This document shows positions 36,108-46,002 of a stretch of 64,000 nucleotides of DNA, piece after piece; the stretch's first letter is position 1, and every line of letters starts with the position of its first letter. The notes beneath the pieces are model-generated. The model ran no database searches and was not told the DNA's origin. It worked only from the letters and a program-made list of their open reading frames with translations. The stretch spans positions 1 to 64,000 of the forward strand of contig NZ_JAKMUS010000004.1 of NCBI RefSeq assembly GCF_027570075.1, given 5' to 3'. The stretch is from Corynebacterium meitnerae. GTDB taxonomy: Bacteria > Actinomycetota > Actinomycetes > Mycobacteriales > Mycobacteriaceae. Position numbers and translations under genes: made by a program.

Positions 36108-37441
36108 CGGCGGCGCCTTCGGGGGCGTGAACCGCTGCGGGAGTTGCCACGGGAAGATGGCTTATCGGTGCTTGGCTTCCTGCGGCGCAGGCCGTGGACG
36201 GGGCGCGGAGCGCCGACGGTGGGGCCAGCGTTGGTTGGGATGTCCAACGCGTCGAAAAGTTCAGGCGAGGTGGAGAACCAGGATGGGGGTTCGGGGTTAT
36301 CCAGGTTGAGGTCGTCGTTGATGAGCTTCCACTTGTGGGTCTCGTCGAAGCCGACGAGCGTGACTGCGGTACCGGTGCGTCCAGCGCGGCCGGTGCGGCC
36401 GATGCGGTGGACGTAGGTCATCGGGTCATCTGGGGTTTGGTAGTTGATCACGTGGGTGACGTCGTCCACGTCAATACCGCGGGCGGCAACGTCGGTGGCC
36501 ACGAGGATCTCAATCTCCCCGGAGCGGAAGGCATCGAGGGAGCGCTCGCGAGCCTCTTGTCCCATGTCACCGTGGACGGAGCCGACGGCGAAACCGCGGC
36601 GTGCAAGGTCTTCAGCCACATCGGCAGCAGTGCGCTTCGTGCGGGTGAAGATGATGGTCTTACCGCGGCTATCGGCCTGCAGGATGCGTGCGGTGACCTC
36701 CGGCTTGTCCATCTTGTGGGAGCAGAACACCACTTGCTTCGTGGTGTCATGCAGCTGGGAATCTTCGGTGGACTCCGCGCGGATGTGAATCGGCTTGTTC
36801 ATCATCGAGCGGGCCAAGGTGAGGATCGGACCCGGCATGGTGGCGGAGAACAGCATGGTTTGAATCGGCTGGTTCAGCGCGCCCCAGATCTTCTGGATAT
36901 CAGGCAAGAAGCCCAGATCGAGCATCTCATCGGCCTCATCGAGGACGAGGATGGCCACCTGGCTTAAGTCCAAATCCCCGCGCTGGTGAAGGTCCAGTAG
37001 GCGGCCCGGGGTGCCCACGACAACATCGACGCCGGCTTTCAAAGCGTTGATTTGTTCGTCGTAGGGGCGGCCGCCATAAATCGTCGATAAGCGAACAGGC
37101 GTATTTTTTGCGGCGAGCGCAAGATCCTCGCCCACCTGGACGGCGAGCTCACGCGTGGGGGCGATGACGAGGGCGCGCGGGGTGCCGTCGAGCTCGGCGA
37201 TCGCGGCATCGTCGAAAACGCGGTCAAGGAGGGGGACGCCGAACGCGAGGGTCTTGCCCATGCCAGTACGGGCTTGGCCGATGAGATCGCGACCTTCAAG
37301 CGCGATGGGCAAAGTGAGCTCCTGAATGGAGAACACATGGGTCATGCCTTCTGCCGCGAGGGCCTCCACAATCTCCGCAGCGACGCCAAGGGCGGCGAAG
37401 GAGGGCGGTGACTGTTCAATGCGATCGGGCACGGTGAACAT
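36104..37441 (-). CDS. rhlE: DEAD-box RNA helicase (RhlE-like)
   Basis: 445 residues. ATP-dependent RNA helicase of RNA turnover or ribosome assembly. Motifs in order: Q motif (ALAAEGMTHVFSIQELTLP), I ARTGMGKT, Ia PTRELAVQV, II VLDEADEMLDLGF, III SATMP, V ATDVAARGIDVDDV, VI HRIGRTGRAGRTG. The C-terminus is Arg/Ser-rich for RNA binding. Coupled to the Rv3212-like gene. Confidence 0.93.
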   Translation of the reverse strand: MFTVPDRIEQSPPSFAALGVAAEIVEALAAEGMTHVFSIQELTLPIALEGRDLIGQARTGMGKTLAFGVPLLDRVFDDAAIAELDGTPRALVIAPTRELAVQVGEDLALAAKNTPVRLSTIYGGRPYDEQINALKAGVDVVVGTPGRLLDLHQRGDLDLSQVAILVLDEADEMLDLGFLPDIQKIWGALNQPIQTMLFSATMPGPILTLARSMMNKPIHIRAESTEDSQLHDTTKQVVFCSHKMDKPEVTARILQADSRGKTIIFTRTKRTAADVAEDLARRGFAVGSVHGDMGQEARERSLDAFRSGEIEILVATDVAARGIDVDDVTHVINYQTPDDPMTYVHRIGRTGRAGRTGTAVTLVGFDETHKWKLINDDLNLDNPEPPSWFSTSPELFDALDIPTNAGPTVGAPRPVHGLRRRKPSTDKPSSRGNSRSGSRPRRRRR

Positions 37442-37514
37442 CTTAACTGCCCACCGTTACAATGTGCCTATTGCACGGAAAGAAACTCAACAAAAGGACA
37501 GTGAGATAGCCGCA

Positions 37515-37739
37515 ATGGACATCAAGATTGGTCTTGCAGATAGCCACCGTGAACTCTCCATCACCTCGCCGAAGGGACAGGAAGAGATTTCGGAGCACAT
37601 CACTCGGGCTATTGAATCCGGTGCCCCCACCATCACGCTTGAAGATGAGCGCGGCATGAAGTTTGTGGTGCGCACTGAGCGCATCCTGTACGTGGAATTG
37701 GGTAACTCCACCCCGCGCGCTGTCGGCTTTTCTGGCTAG
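37515..37739 (+). CDS. DUF3107 family protein (TB9.4-like)
   Basis: 74 residues. MDIKIGLADSHRELSI at the start and EDERGMKFVVRTERILYVELG toward the end match the actinobacterial DUF3107 family (Mtb Rv3208A/TB9.4), a small ATP-binding-like protein of unknown role. Shine-Dalgarno AAAGGACAG upstream. The TetR-type gene that precedes it in mycobacteria is absent here; rhlE lies directly upstream, divergent. Confidence 0.9.
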   Translation: MDIKIGLADSHRELSITSPKGQEEISEHITRAIESGAPTITLEDERGMKFVVRTERILYVELGNSTPRAVGFSG

Positions 37740-37760
37740 AAGCGCGATAGGTTTGGCCTT

Positions 37761-38672
37761 ATGAATTACAGTCCCGACGAACCTGAGGTGCGCATGAGCG
37801 GTGACCAGTCCGGTTCCGCATTGAAAGAGTTTGTGCGTACCTACGGTTGGCGTGCTTATGCCATCCCGGTGCTCATTGTGGTGACCGGGCTGTTGGTGTG
37901 GTCGATTGTGAATACGCCGTCGGGGCAGACCGTGGGCCAAGGCCGCTCACCGGAAGGCGCACACAGCTCCTCGGTGCGCAAGACTGTGGAGGGCATGCCG
38001 GTGGGTGAGGTGGGGATCACCGAGCTGCCGCCAGGTGGGCCCTTCACCGAGCAGGGTGAGGGGACCTTCCGGCCGGTAGGCACCCCGGGAGTGAAGGTTG
38101 GCGAAGGCCGCGAGCAGGTCGTGCGTTTTGCCACCGAGGTGGAAAAGGGCATTGATACCACCGGCTACGGCGGGGACGATTCTTTTGCCGCGATGGTTGA
38201 TGCCACCTTGTCTGACCCGCGCGGCTGGACGAATGACCCAAATGTGCGCTTTGAACACGTGGGATCGGATGAGAACCCGGATCTGCGCATCCAGCTGATC
38301 TCCGTGGGTACGGCGCGTTCTACCTGCGGCGATGATCTGGGGTTGGAAACCTCTTGCCGCATTTTCAACGAGCGTGACGGGGACCGGGTGCTCATCAATG
38401 AGTCCCGCTGGGTGCGCGGGGCCGCACCGTTCCAGGGGGATCTGGGCAGCTACCGCCAGTACGTGATCAACCATGAGGTCGGCCACGCGCTGGGCTACGC
38501 GGAGCACGAGCCATGCCCGGCCAACGGGGACCTCGCGCCGATCATGATGCAGCAGACGCTGAGCCTGAATAACCAGGAGCTCTACGACCTCAACCCGGAA
38601 GAGGTCTACCCGCAAAACAGCGATACGTGCCGCGCCAACCCGTGGCCGTACCCGCGGCCGGCTGTGTTGTAA
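37761..38672 (+). CDS. DUF3152 secreted zinc-metalloprotease-like protein
   Basis: 303 residues. One membrane helix (about 33-55, AYAIPVLIVVTGLLVW) then an extracytoplasmic domain. VINHEVGHALGYAEHEPCPANG (about 235-256) is a complete HExxHxxGxxH zinc site, and IMMQQTLSL is a Met-turn-like segment, so this is a plausible active metalloprotease of the metzincin type. Homologue of Rv3207c. TAGGTT (37748-37753) 7 nt before the ATG suggests a leaderless message. Confidence 0.88.
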   Translation: MNYSPDEPEVRMSGDQSGSALKEFVRTYGWRAYAIPVLIVVTGLLVWSIVNTPSGQTVGQGRSPEGAHSSSVRKTVEGMPVGEVGITELPPGGPFTEQGEGTFRPVGTPGVKVGEGREQVVRFATEVEKGIDTTGYGGDDSFAAMVDATLSDPRGWTNDPNVRFEHVGSDENPDLRIQLISVGTARSTCGDDLGLETSCRIFNERDGDRVLINESRWVRGAAPFQGDLGSYRQYVINHEVGHALGYAEHEPCPANGDLAPIMMQQTLSLNNQELYDLNPEEVYPQNSDTCRANPWPYPRPAVL

Positions 38673-38693
38673 GGGTTGTAGGAGGACAGTTAC

Positions 38694-39428
38694 GTGAAGG
38701 CTATTCCCGGTCATGTTCTGACGTCGTTCCAGACAGAAGACCCGCACCCCACCCCGCTCGGCCCGGAATGGGGCAACGGTGCGCGGGTTGGCCGGATGGT
38801 CATTGCGGAAGCGCCAGCGCACGCCACGTGGTCCTCGAAGTTGCGCGAGAAGATCACGGTCCCGGGTGTCCGGGTTGTTCGCCCGGTGCGTGCCACGGAT
38901 GGCCGGTTCACGGTTGCCGGGTACCGCGCATCAGATTTTGTTGAGGGGGAGCCCGGTCACCGCGTGGATGAGGCAATTGCTGCGGCGCTGCGTTTCGACG
39001 AAGCCGTGGCGTATTTCCCTGCCCCCACCTTGGACCGCGATGACGCGTGGGCGCGCGCCGATCGCGCTGTGTGGGCCGGGCATGCCTCGCACGTGAAAAG
39101 CGGTCAGCTGAGTCACGCGGACTTCTTCGGCTGCTGCATTTTCGACGGCTCGTTGCCGCCCGCATTGACAGACATCGTGCCCGCGGAAGGTCCCCGCCCG
39201 TACGGATACAGCGCCGCTCTCACGCTTATCGACGGGCTTGTGGCCGGCGCCGTCGATGACGCCGTTTTAAGCCGCTGGTCCCATATCCCGGACCTGCTGT
39301 TTTTGTGTGATCGGGCGCTGGAGTACCGCACTAGTTTGGCCACCACTTTTGGGGCTGATGCGAACGTTAGTTCGAATATTGATCGGGTGGGTTCACTCCT
39401 CATGTCGCACCGAGGTGCCACACTGTAG
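38694..39428 (+). CDS. TIGR02569 family protein
   Basis: 244 residues, GTG start with a GTAGGAGGA site. RMVIAEAPAHATWSSKLREKI, VVRPVRATDGRFTVAGYRA, LPPALTDIVPAEGPRPYGYSAAL match the TIGR02569 actinobacterial family, which has a distant kinase/phosphotransferase-like fold; function unknown. In mycobacteria (Rv3205c) it lies in the same cluster with DUF3152 and AdnAB. adnA starts 3 nt after its stop. Confidence 0.82.
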   Translation: MKAIPGHVLTSFQTEDPHPTPLGPEWGNGARVGRMVIAEAPAHATWSSKLREKITVPGVRVVRPVRATDGRFTVAGYRASDFVEGEPGHRVDEAIAAALRFDEAVAYFPAPTLDRDDAWARADRAVWAGHASHVKSGQLSHADFFGCCIFDGSLPPALTDIVPAEGPRPYGYSAALTLIDGLVAGAVDDAVLSRWSHIPDLLFLCDRALEYRTSLATTFGADANVSSNIDRVGSLLMSHRGATL

Positions 39429-39431
39429 GGC

Positions 39432-42400
39432 ATGAGTTCCCTGCAGACGCCCGCGCTCCCGCCTCACCCACGGGCCTACCTTGTTCGCCGTGAACGCACG
39501 GTGCATGACCGGACGTGGCCTGTTGCCCTGCCTGATGCAGGGGTGTGGAAGGTCACCGGTGAAGCTGGTTCTGGTGTGACCAGCTTCCTCATTGACACCG
39601 CTGCTGCCCGCATTGCTGCTGGTGCGGACCCGAATGGGGTGGTGGTGATCACCGCATCGAAGGAATCCGGTGCGCGGGTACGCCAGGAGCTGTCGGACAA
39701 GTTGGCCACTTTGGGTTTTGTAGCTGATGAACCGATCGTGCGGTCTGTTCACTCCCTCGCCTTCGCGCTTCTGCGCGCTGCTGAACCTGAGCATGGCGGT
39801 GAAGGTGAGCAGATCCGTTTGATCTCCGGTGCGGAGCAGGACTTTGCCATCCGTGAACTCCTCCACGGCCACGTGGAAGACGGCGGTGGTTCCTGGCCGG
39901 AAGAACTCCGTCCAGCGCTGCCCATGGTGGGCTTTGCCCGCCAGCTGCGTGACTTCCTTTTGCGTGCGGTGGAGCGCACTCTCACGCCTAACCAGCTCAA
40001 GGAGATGGGGGAGCAGCACAACATTCCCACCTGGAGTGCTGCTGGTGACTTCCTCGCTGAATACCAGGCCGTCATGGCGCTCTACGGTGCGCGCAGCTAC
40101 TCCGCCTCAGAGCTGGTAGATCAGGTTTTGCGCGTACCGCTGCCGCGTACCTGGCACACCGTCATCGTGGATGATGCGCAGCACCTCGACCCGGCTTCAG
40201 GGCAGTTGGTGTCCCGCTTGATCGCGGAAGCTGAACTAGCCGTGGTCGGCGGGGATCTAGAGCAGTCCGTGTTCCGCTTCCGCGGTGCATCACCGCTGTT
40301 CTTTGCCAATATTGAACGCACCATCCCCGCGCAATACGGCATGGATGTGAACGTGGTGGACCTGGGGGAAACGCGCCGTAAACCTGACGCCGCTGTGGCG
40401 ATTGCTCCGTCTGAAGCACTCAATCACGCGATGGTGGTGGACACCCTGCGGCGCGCGCACTTGGGTGAGGGCGTGCCGTGGAGTGACATGGCGGTGATTG
40501 TCCGCTCCGCCGGGATGATCGAACCGCTGCGCCGTGCCCTGCTGCAAGCCGGCGTTCCTGTGGCGGTCAACCCCACGGACGTGGTGCTCAGCGAGCAAAA
40601 GATCGTCATGGCCATGCTGTTGGGGCTGCGCGCGTTGCGCAGCAGTGATAAAGAGCAGCTGAGCATGGCGGACTGGCGCCAGCTCTTGCTTGGCCCGGTG
40701 GGTGGCGTGGACCCGGTGACGCTGCGTCGCCTCCTGCGCGGTCTGCGCCGCTGGAAGCCGGAATCCCGCGCGGAGGACACATTGCGGGAGCTGCTGCATC
40801 AGCGCGGGGAGCTGCCGGACTTTGGGTCGATGCTGACAGAGCGGGAGCTGAAACTGCTCGAACGGATCCGTGGTGTGCTCGAAGCTGGCCGCGCGGAGAT
40901 TGAGGCCGGTGGCAGCGTCGAGGAAATCCTGTGGGCCGTGTGGTCCGCGACGAAGCTGGCGGACAGCCTCATGGCCATTGCGCTGCGTGGTGGTGCCGGT
41001 GGCTCGCAGGCTGACCGGGACTTGGACGCGATGATGGCGCTGTTCGATGCGGCGGGTGACTTCACGGAACGTCGCCCGACCGCCACGATTGATTCCTTCA
41101 TCGCCCACATTGAGGAACAAGAGTTGCCCACGGGCGTGCGTGATCGCCGCACCGCGGTACCCGATGCGGTGCCGCTGCTCACCGCGCATGGTGCGGCGGG
41201 CCGGGAATTCCGCCGCGTGATCGTCAGCGGTGTGCAGGAGCTGACGTGGCCCACCTTGAGTGAAACGGGCACGCTCATGCGCCAAGAAGACCTCATTGAC
41301 TTGGTGGATGAAGGGATTGACCCGGCAACGCCGGTGTCCCACACCGCGGACCGCCTGCGGGAAGAAGAGCACCTGTTCCACATGGCCGTCAGCCGGGCAA
41401 CAGAACACGTTCTGGTCACTGCCGTGGATTGCCCGGATGGGGATGAAGTGGTGGAGCCTTCCCGTTTTGTGGAGGCCTTTGCCAAGAACACCGGTGCCAC
41501 CCGCACGCTGGTGGTGCCCGATGAGGTGGACATCCCCACCGCGCCGCAGGCTGAGCACGCCACCGATGAGGAGGATCCGTACAGCTACGTGCGCGTCCGT
41601 GTTCTCGCCGCGGAGGATGTCATCGCGGAACTGCGCCGCGTTGTCACTGACCCGGAGGCAGACGAGGAGCACGCTAACCAGGCGGCGCGCCAGCTTGTCC
41701 GCATGGCGGATGCCGGGATTCCGGGGGCGGATCCGGGGGACTGGTGGGGGGTGAGGGATCCGTCGACAAGCGAAGCGATGGAACCGCCCACGAGGCTCTC
41801 GCCCTCGCGGATTGAGGGGCTGCTGCAATGCCCCATGCGCAACGTGCTGGAACGCGATATTGCCGCGACCTCGACAGATGCGATGGCGCGCGGCACGCTC
41901 GTGCACTACTTCTTTGAAGCGCTCGGCCGTGGCGCGGACCCAGAGCTCATCCGCGCGGACACGATCAAGGCATACAACGAACTTTTCGACGTGCCGGTGT
42001 GGAAACGCGAGAAAGACCTCGCGGCCTTTGAGGAGATGCTGAATAAGGCGACGAGGTGGGTGGACGATACCCGCGGGACTTTTGATGTCCTGGGCGTTGA
42101 GGTGCCCGTGCACGTGGAAGTTGCACCAGGTGTGGTGATTGGCGGGCGCATTGACCGTTTGGAGCGTGAGGGTGACGCTGCCGATGACACAGCGCCGGTG
42201 CACGTGGTGGACCTGAAGACCTCCAAGTACGCGGTGACCGGCAAGGAGATCGAGGAGCACGCGCAGCTGCTCAGCTACCAGCTCGCGCTCTCACACGGCG
42301 TGCTCCGTGATGGGGCAGTGGTGACGGCGAAGGAAGGGGAGACACCACTTTCTGTTGGCGGCGGCACGTTGGTGTACCCGGCAGCAGAAACCGTTGGTGT

Positions 42401-42587
42401 GACCACGCGGACACAAGCGCCGAAGGATGAGGAACAACGCGCTGAATTCACAGAACTCATCCGACCGCTGCCGGCTGAGATGGCCGGGCCGCAGCTGCGC
42501 GCCGTGACCGGTCCCCATTGTGATTTCTGCCAGATCAAGAGCATTTGCCCCGCCCAGCCCGAAGGAGAGGTGACCACCCGTGGCTAA
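39432..42587 (+). CDS. adnA: AdnA: helicase-nuclease subunit of AdnAB, Walker A degenerate
   Basis: 1051 residues. With AdnB it forms the mycobacterial-type DNA end-resection helicase-nuclease. UvrD-like motor in the N-terminal two thirds, but Walker A reads GEAGSGVTS (residues 43-51): the catalytic Lys is Val49, and the DExQ box is IVDDAQHL. The SRATEH motif VI remains. The C-terminal RecB-type nuclease looks intact: RGTLVHYFFEAL, GGRIDRLE, HVVDLKTSK and the 4-Cys iron-sulfur cluster from LLQCPM and HCDFCQIKSICP. So it is probably a nuclease and structural subunit with an inactive motor. Overlaps adnB by 8 nt. Confidence 0.88.
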   Translation: MSSLQTPALPPHPRAYLVRRERTVHDRTWPVALPDAGVWKVTGEAGSGVTSFLIDTAAARIAAGADPNGVVVITASKESGARVRQELSDKLATLGFVADEPIVRSVHSLAFALLRAAEPEHGGEGEQIRLISGAEQDFAIRELLHGHVEDGGGSWPEELRPALPMVGFARQLRDFLLRAVERTLTPNQLKEMGEQHNIPTWSAAGDFLAEYQAVMALYGARSYSASELVDQVLRVPLPRTWHTVIVDDAQHLDPASGQLVSRLIAEAELAVVGGDLEQSVFRFRGASPLFFANIERTIPAQYGMDVNVVDLGETRRKPDAAVAIAPSEALNHAMVVDTLRRAHLGEGVPWSDMAVIVRSAGMIEPLRRALLQAGVPVAVNPTDVVLSEQKIVMAMLLGLRALRSSDKEQLSMADWRQLLLGPVGGVDPVTLRRLLRGLRRWKPESRAEDTLRELLHQRGELPDFGSMLTERELKLLERIRGVLEAGRAEIEAGGSVEEILWAVWSATKLADSLMAIALRGGAGGSQADRDLDAMMALFDAAGDFTERRPTATIDSFIAHIEEQELPTGVRDRRTAVPDAVPLLTAHGAAGREFRRVIVSGVQELTWPTLSETGTLMRQEDLIDLVDEGIDPATPVSHTADRLREEEHLFHMAVSRATEHVLVTAVDCPDGDEVVEPSRFVEAFAKNTGATRTLVVPDEVDIPTAPQAEHATDEEDPYSYVRVRVLAAEDVIAELRRVVTDPEADEEHANQAARQLVRMADAGIPGADPGDWWGVRDPSTSEAMEPPTRLSPSRIEGLLQCPMRNVLERDIAATSTDAMARGTLVHYFFEALGRGADPELIRADTIKAYNELFDVPVWKREKDLAAFEEMLNKATRWVDDTRGTFDVLGVEVPVHVEVAPGVVIGGRIDRLEREGDAADDTAPVHVVDLKTSKYAVTGKEIEEHAQLLSYQLALSHGVLRDGAVVTAKEGETPLSVGGGTLVYPAAETVGVTTRTQAPKDEEQRAEFTELIRPLPAEMAGPQLRAVTGPHCDFCQIKSICPAQPEGEVTTRG

Positions 42588-45500
42588 CACAGGACAAGAC
42601 GCACACGGTGCGACAAACCCGATGCCCCCGCGCGTGCTCTCCCAGTACTTGGGCGACGCGTTCCCGCCCACGGACCAGCAAGCGGCGATCATCGGTGCGC
42701 AGCCGGGCCCGCTGCTGGTGGTGGCGGGTGCTGGTGCCGGTAAGACCGAAACGATGGCATCACGCGTGGTGTGGCTGGTGGCCAATGGCTACGTGCGCCC
42801 GGAGGAAGTCCTTGGACTGACGTTTACCCGCAAGGCTGCACAAGAGCTGGGCAAACGCATCCGTAAACGTTTGGAGCGCCTCGCTGGCAATGAACAGCTG
42901 GTACGCCGATTGGACCCGAGCGGCCAGCTGGCGGAGAACCTCACCGCGATTGCCCCGACGGTGTCCACCTATGACTCCTACGCGGGCTCCCTCATCCGCG
43001 AATACGGCCTGCTTGTTCCCGTTGAGCCGGATGCGCGGTTGATTACGGATGCGGAGCTGCACTCCATCGCATGGGACGTGGTGTCCAACCACGCCGGTGC
43101 GCTGCTGGAAGGAGTGAGCAAGAACCCGTCGGTGGACACGGTGGTGGACACGCTCCTCGCATTGATCACTTCCATGGGCAATGAGGTGTATCCGCCGGAA
43201 CGCATCAAGGAAGAAGCAGCCGCCTTCATTGACAACCTGGCCTCCCTGCCACGTGGCAAGGCACGGGAGAATTACAACCAAACCCTGCAGAAATGGGTGG
43301 ATGCCCAGCAGATCCGCACGGCCTATGCAGAACTGGCCGGGGAACTTGCCGCTGAGCTGCGCGCTCGCGGTGTGGTGACGTTTAATGAGCAAATGTCCGT
43401 GGCGGCAAAGCTTGCGAGTGAACATGCTGCCGTCGGTACCTCCCAGCGCGACCGCTTCCGCGTGGTCATGCTGGATGAGTACCAGGACACCTCCCACGCA
43501 CAGCGTGTGCTGCTGCGCAGCTTGTTTGGGGATAACGCCGATGACCCGGAACGCCATGCGCACCCGCTTACCGTCACTGCGGTGGGTGACCCGATGCAGG
43601 CGATCTACGGGTGGCGTGGTGCCACCGCGGCGAACCTTGCTGCCTTCGTGGAGGATTTCCCGTTGGCCGACGGATCACCAGCACCCAAGGCGCAGTTGAC
43701 CACCTCCTGGCGTAACCCGCCGGAGGTGTTGGCGCTGGCGAACTCTGTGTCCGACGCGGTGCTGGGTTCCCCGGACGGCACGCCACGCGCAGTGGAGCCG
43801 TTGGAGCCGAAGCCGGAAGCAAGCCCCGGCCAGGTGGAGATCGGCTACTTTGCCACGGAAGACGAAGAAGTCGATGCCATCGCCGATGCGATCGCGGCTG
43901 ATTACAACACGAAGATCAGTGCTGGTGAAGCCGTGGAATCGGCGATTTTGGTGCGTAAGAACCGGCACTCGCCGCTTTTCGCTGAAGCCTTGGAACAGCG
44001 CGGCGTGCCCTACGAAATCGTTGGCGTGGCTGGCCTGCTCACGGTGCCGGAAATCGCTGACACCGTTGCCGTGGCGCGCATGCTCGTTCACCCGCAGGAT
44101 TCCACCGCGGCCCTGCGCATCCTTGCTGGCCCGGCCTGTGGGCTGGGTTTGAAGGACATCAGTGCGTTGTCCCAGCGTGCCGTGAACTTGGCCGGCGGGC
44201 GCCAGCGTGCCAGCGCCGCTGATGAACTGGGCCCGGATGCGGATGCGCGTGAGCGCCTGCAGGTCCAGCTGGCGGAGCTCATCGCCGACGCGGAAAACAC
44301 CAAGGGGGAAAACGAACGCCACGTGGGCTTGGCCGATGCTGTTGCGGACCTGGGTGAAACAGACCGCTACAGCGAAGAAGGGCTCGTGCGCCTGCAGGCA
44401 CTCTCCGCGAAACTGCGCCACCTGCGCAAGTACAGCCTGGGCAAACGATTGCCGGATCTCTTCGCGGACATCATCTCCGTGTTTGGCATTCGTACCGAGG
44501 TGCTTTCCCGCAATTCCGCAACGGGTGCGGTGCACCTGGATGCCTTTGCCAAGGTTGTGTCTTCCTATCCCGGCTCGGACCTGGAAGGCTTCCTGAGCTA
44601 CCTCGACCTGGCCGCGGAACACGAAGACGGTTTGGAACCGGGCGCTGTGGTGACCAGCGGGGACCGCGTGCACATCCTCACCGCGCACAAAGCCAAGGGC
44701 TTGGAGTGGGACACCGTTGCCGTGGCCCACGCAGATGACAAGACGTACGCGTCCAAGGTGGCCACCTTCCTCACCCAGGTGCCGTACGTGCCGGATGATT
44801 CTTTCGATGCGTTTGAGCATGCGGAGAACCGCTCCGACTTCCAGAATCTGGCCAAGGAGTACCTGGACCAGAAACGCCGCGACCTCGGCGAGGAGTCCGC
44901 GCGACTGTTCTACGTTGCCGTCACACGCGCCGCGAAGCGCCTCATCGTCACCGCATCAGCCAAGGTCGCTGGCCGCAAGGCAGAAGCGCAGCCCTATGAG
45001 CACTTCTTGCCGTTCAAGGAGATCACGCTGGGTGGCACCCCAGCGGCCACCGTCATGGAGTGGTGGGATGGTCAGTCCGATGAGGATGAGATTGAGCTGT
45101 CCGCTGCCCACGAAGGGATCTGGCCGAATTTCTCGGCTGAGCCCGAAGCGGTAGCGGGTGCAGCGATCGTCCGTGCGGCGCAGGCCAACCTGCCGGCGAA
45201 GCCGGACAGCACCCGCAGTGATGACGCCGGTGAGTTGTTCACTCAGTGGGAAAACGACGTCACCGCGCTGATCAATGAGCACATCGCGGCGCAAAGCCCG
45301 GAGGTCGCCGTGACCATGCCAGGCACGCTCACCGCATCCGACATCGTCGCTTTGCGCGCCGACCCGGAGCAGTTCGCCCGCCGCGCGCGCCGCCCCGTGC
45401 CGTTCAAACCGAATTCCTACGCCAAGCGCGGAACAGCATTCCATGAGTGGGTGGAAGGTTTCTTCGGGGCACGGCCACTGCTTGACGACGATGAATTGCC

Positions 45501-45948
45501 CGGCAACACCGAACCCGACGTGGACGCCGCCACCCTGATTCGCCTCAAAGAATCCTTTGAGCGCAGCCAGTGGGCCGGGCGCACCCCAGAACACATCGAG
45601 CACCCCTTTGAGATTGATCTGGGCACGTCCACCGTCCGTGGCCGTATTGATGCGATCTTCTTGGATGCACCAGACCCGGTGACGGGGGAGCAGTCCTGGA
45701 CCATCGTTGACTGGAAAACTGGTGGCAAGCCGCAGGCAGCAGACATGCGGGCCGCGGAGCTCCAGTTGGCGGTGTACAAGGAAGCCTGGCGTCGCATCGC
45801 GGATGATGGCCGCAAGATCAATGCAGTGTTTTTCTATGTCCGCACCGGCGAAAACTTCGCCCCATCTGACCTGCCGGAACGTGCGGAGCTGGAGGAGCTG
45901 TTGCAATCTGCAGCCGTAGAAGGTCTAGAGTCCGATCTAAAGTCCTAG
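42580..45948 (+). CDS. adnB: AdnB: helicase-nuclease subunit of AdnAB
   Basis: 1122 residues, GTG start inside the end of adnA. Lead motor of AdnAB: Walker A VVAGAGAGKTETM (about residues 48-60), LTFTRKAAQELGKRI, Walker B MLDEYQDTSHAQ, GDPMQAIYGWRGA, motif V/VI LFYVAVTRAAKRL. C-terminal nuclease: RGTAFHEWVEGFFG, GRIDAIFLDA, TIVDWKTGGKP and QLAVYKEAW. Unlike AdnA all catalytic residues are present, so this subunit must supply ATP hydrolysis. Confidence 0.93.
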   Translation: MANTGQDAHGATNPMPPRVLSQYLGDAFPPTDQQAAIIGAQPGPLLVVAGAGAGKTETMASRVVWLVANGYVRPEEVLGLTFTRKAAQELGKRIRKRLERLAGNEQLVRRLDPSGQLAENLTAIAPTVSTYDSYAGSLIREYGLLVPVEPDARLITDAELHSIAWDVVSNHAGALLEGVSKNPSVDTVVDTLLALITSMGNEVYPPERIKEEAAAFIDNLASLPRGKARENYNQTLQKWVDAQQIRTAYAELAGELAAELRARGVVTFNEQMSVAAKLASEHAAVGTSQRDRFRVVMLDEYQDTSHAQRVLLRSLFGDNADDPERHAHPLTVTAVGDPMQAIYGWRGATAANLAAFVEDFPLADGSPAPKAQLTTSWRNPPEVLALANSVSDAVLGSPDGTPRAVEPLEPKPEASPGQVEIGYFATEDEEVDAIADAIAADYNTKISAGEAVESAILVRKNRHSPLFAEALEQRGVPYEIVGVAGLLTVPEIADTVAVARMLVHPQDSTAALRILAGPACGLGLKDISALSQRAVNLAGGRQRASAADELGPDADARERLQVQLAELIADAENTKGENERHVGLADAVADLGETDRYSEEGLVRLQALSAKLRHLRKYSLGKRLPDLFADIISVFGIRTEVLSRNSATGAVHLDAFAKVVSSYPGSDLEGFLSYLDLAAEHEDGLEPGAVVTSGDRVHILTAHKAKGLEWDTVAVAHADDKTYASKVATFLTQVPYVPDDSFDAFEHAENRSDFQNLAKEYLDQKRRDLGEESARLFYVAVTRAAKRLIVTASAKVAGRKAEAQPYEHFLPFKEITLGGTPAATVMEWWDGQSDEDEIELSAAHEGIWPNFSAEPEAVAGAAIVRAAQANLPAKPDSTRSDDAGELFTQWENDVTALINEHIAAQSPEVAVTMPGTLTASDIVALRADPEQFARRARRPVPFKPNSYAKRGTAFHEWVEGFFGARPLLDDDELPGNTEPDVDAATLIRLKESFERSQWAGRTPEHIEHPFEIDLGTSTVRGRIDAIFLDAPDPVTGEQSWTIVDWKTGGKPQAADMRAAELQLAVYKEAWRRIADDGRKINAVFFYVRTGENFAPSDLPERAELEELLQSAAVEGLESDLKS

Positions 45949-45976
45949 TGATGAGAGTGCTCACTCTCAACCACTA
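45945..45976. promoter_or_regulatory. Palindrome between adnB and the K+ channel gene
   Basis: TGAGAGTG-CT-CACTCTCA (45952-45969) has perfect 8-bp arms, and CTAG...CTAG extends it outward. No T-run, so more likely an operator or processing hairpin than a terminator. Starts at the adnB stop and ends about 26 bp before the channel ATG. Confidence 0.5.
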
Positions 45977-46002
45977 GAGAACCTGCAAAGAGTGGAGGTG
46001 GC

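Noticed and set aside
40290..42260. 656-codon open frame antisense to adnA
   Set aside because: His/Arg-rich shadow frame without domains; adnA is clearly the real gene.
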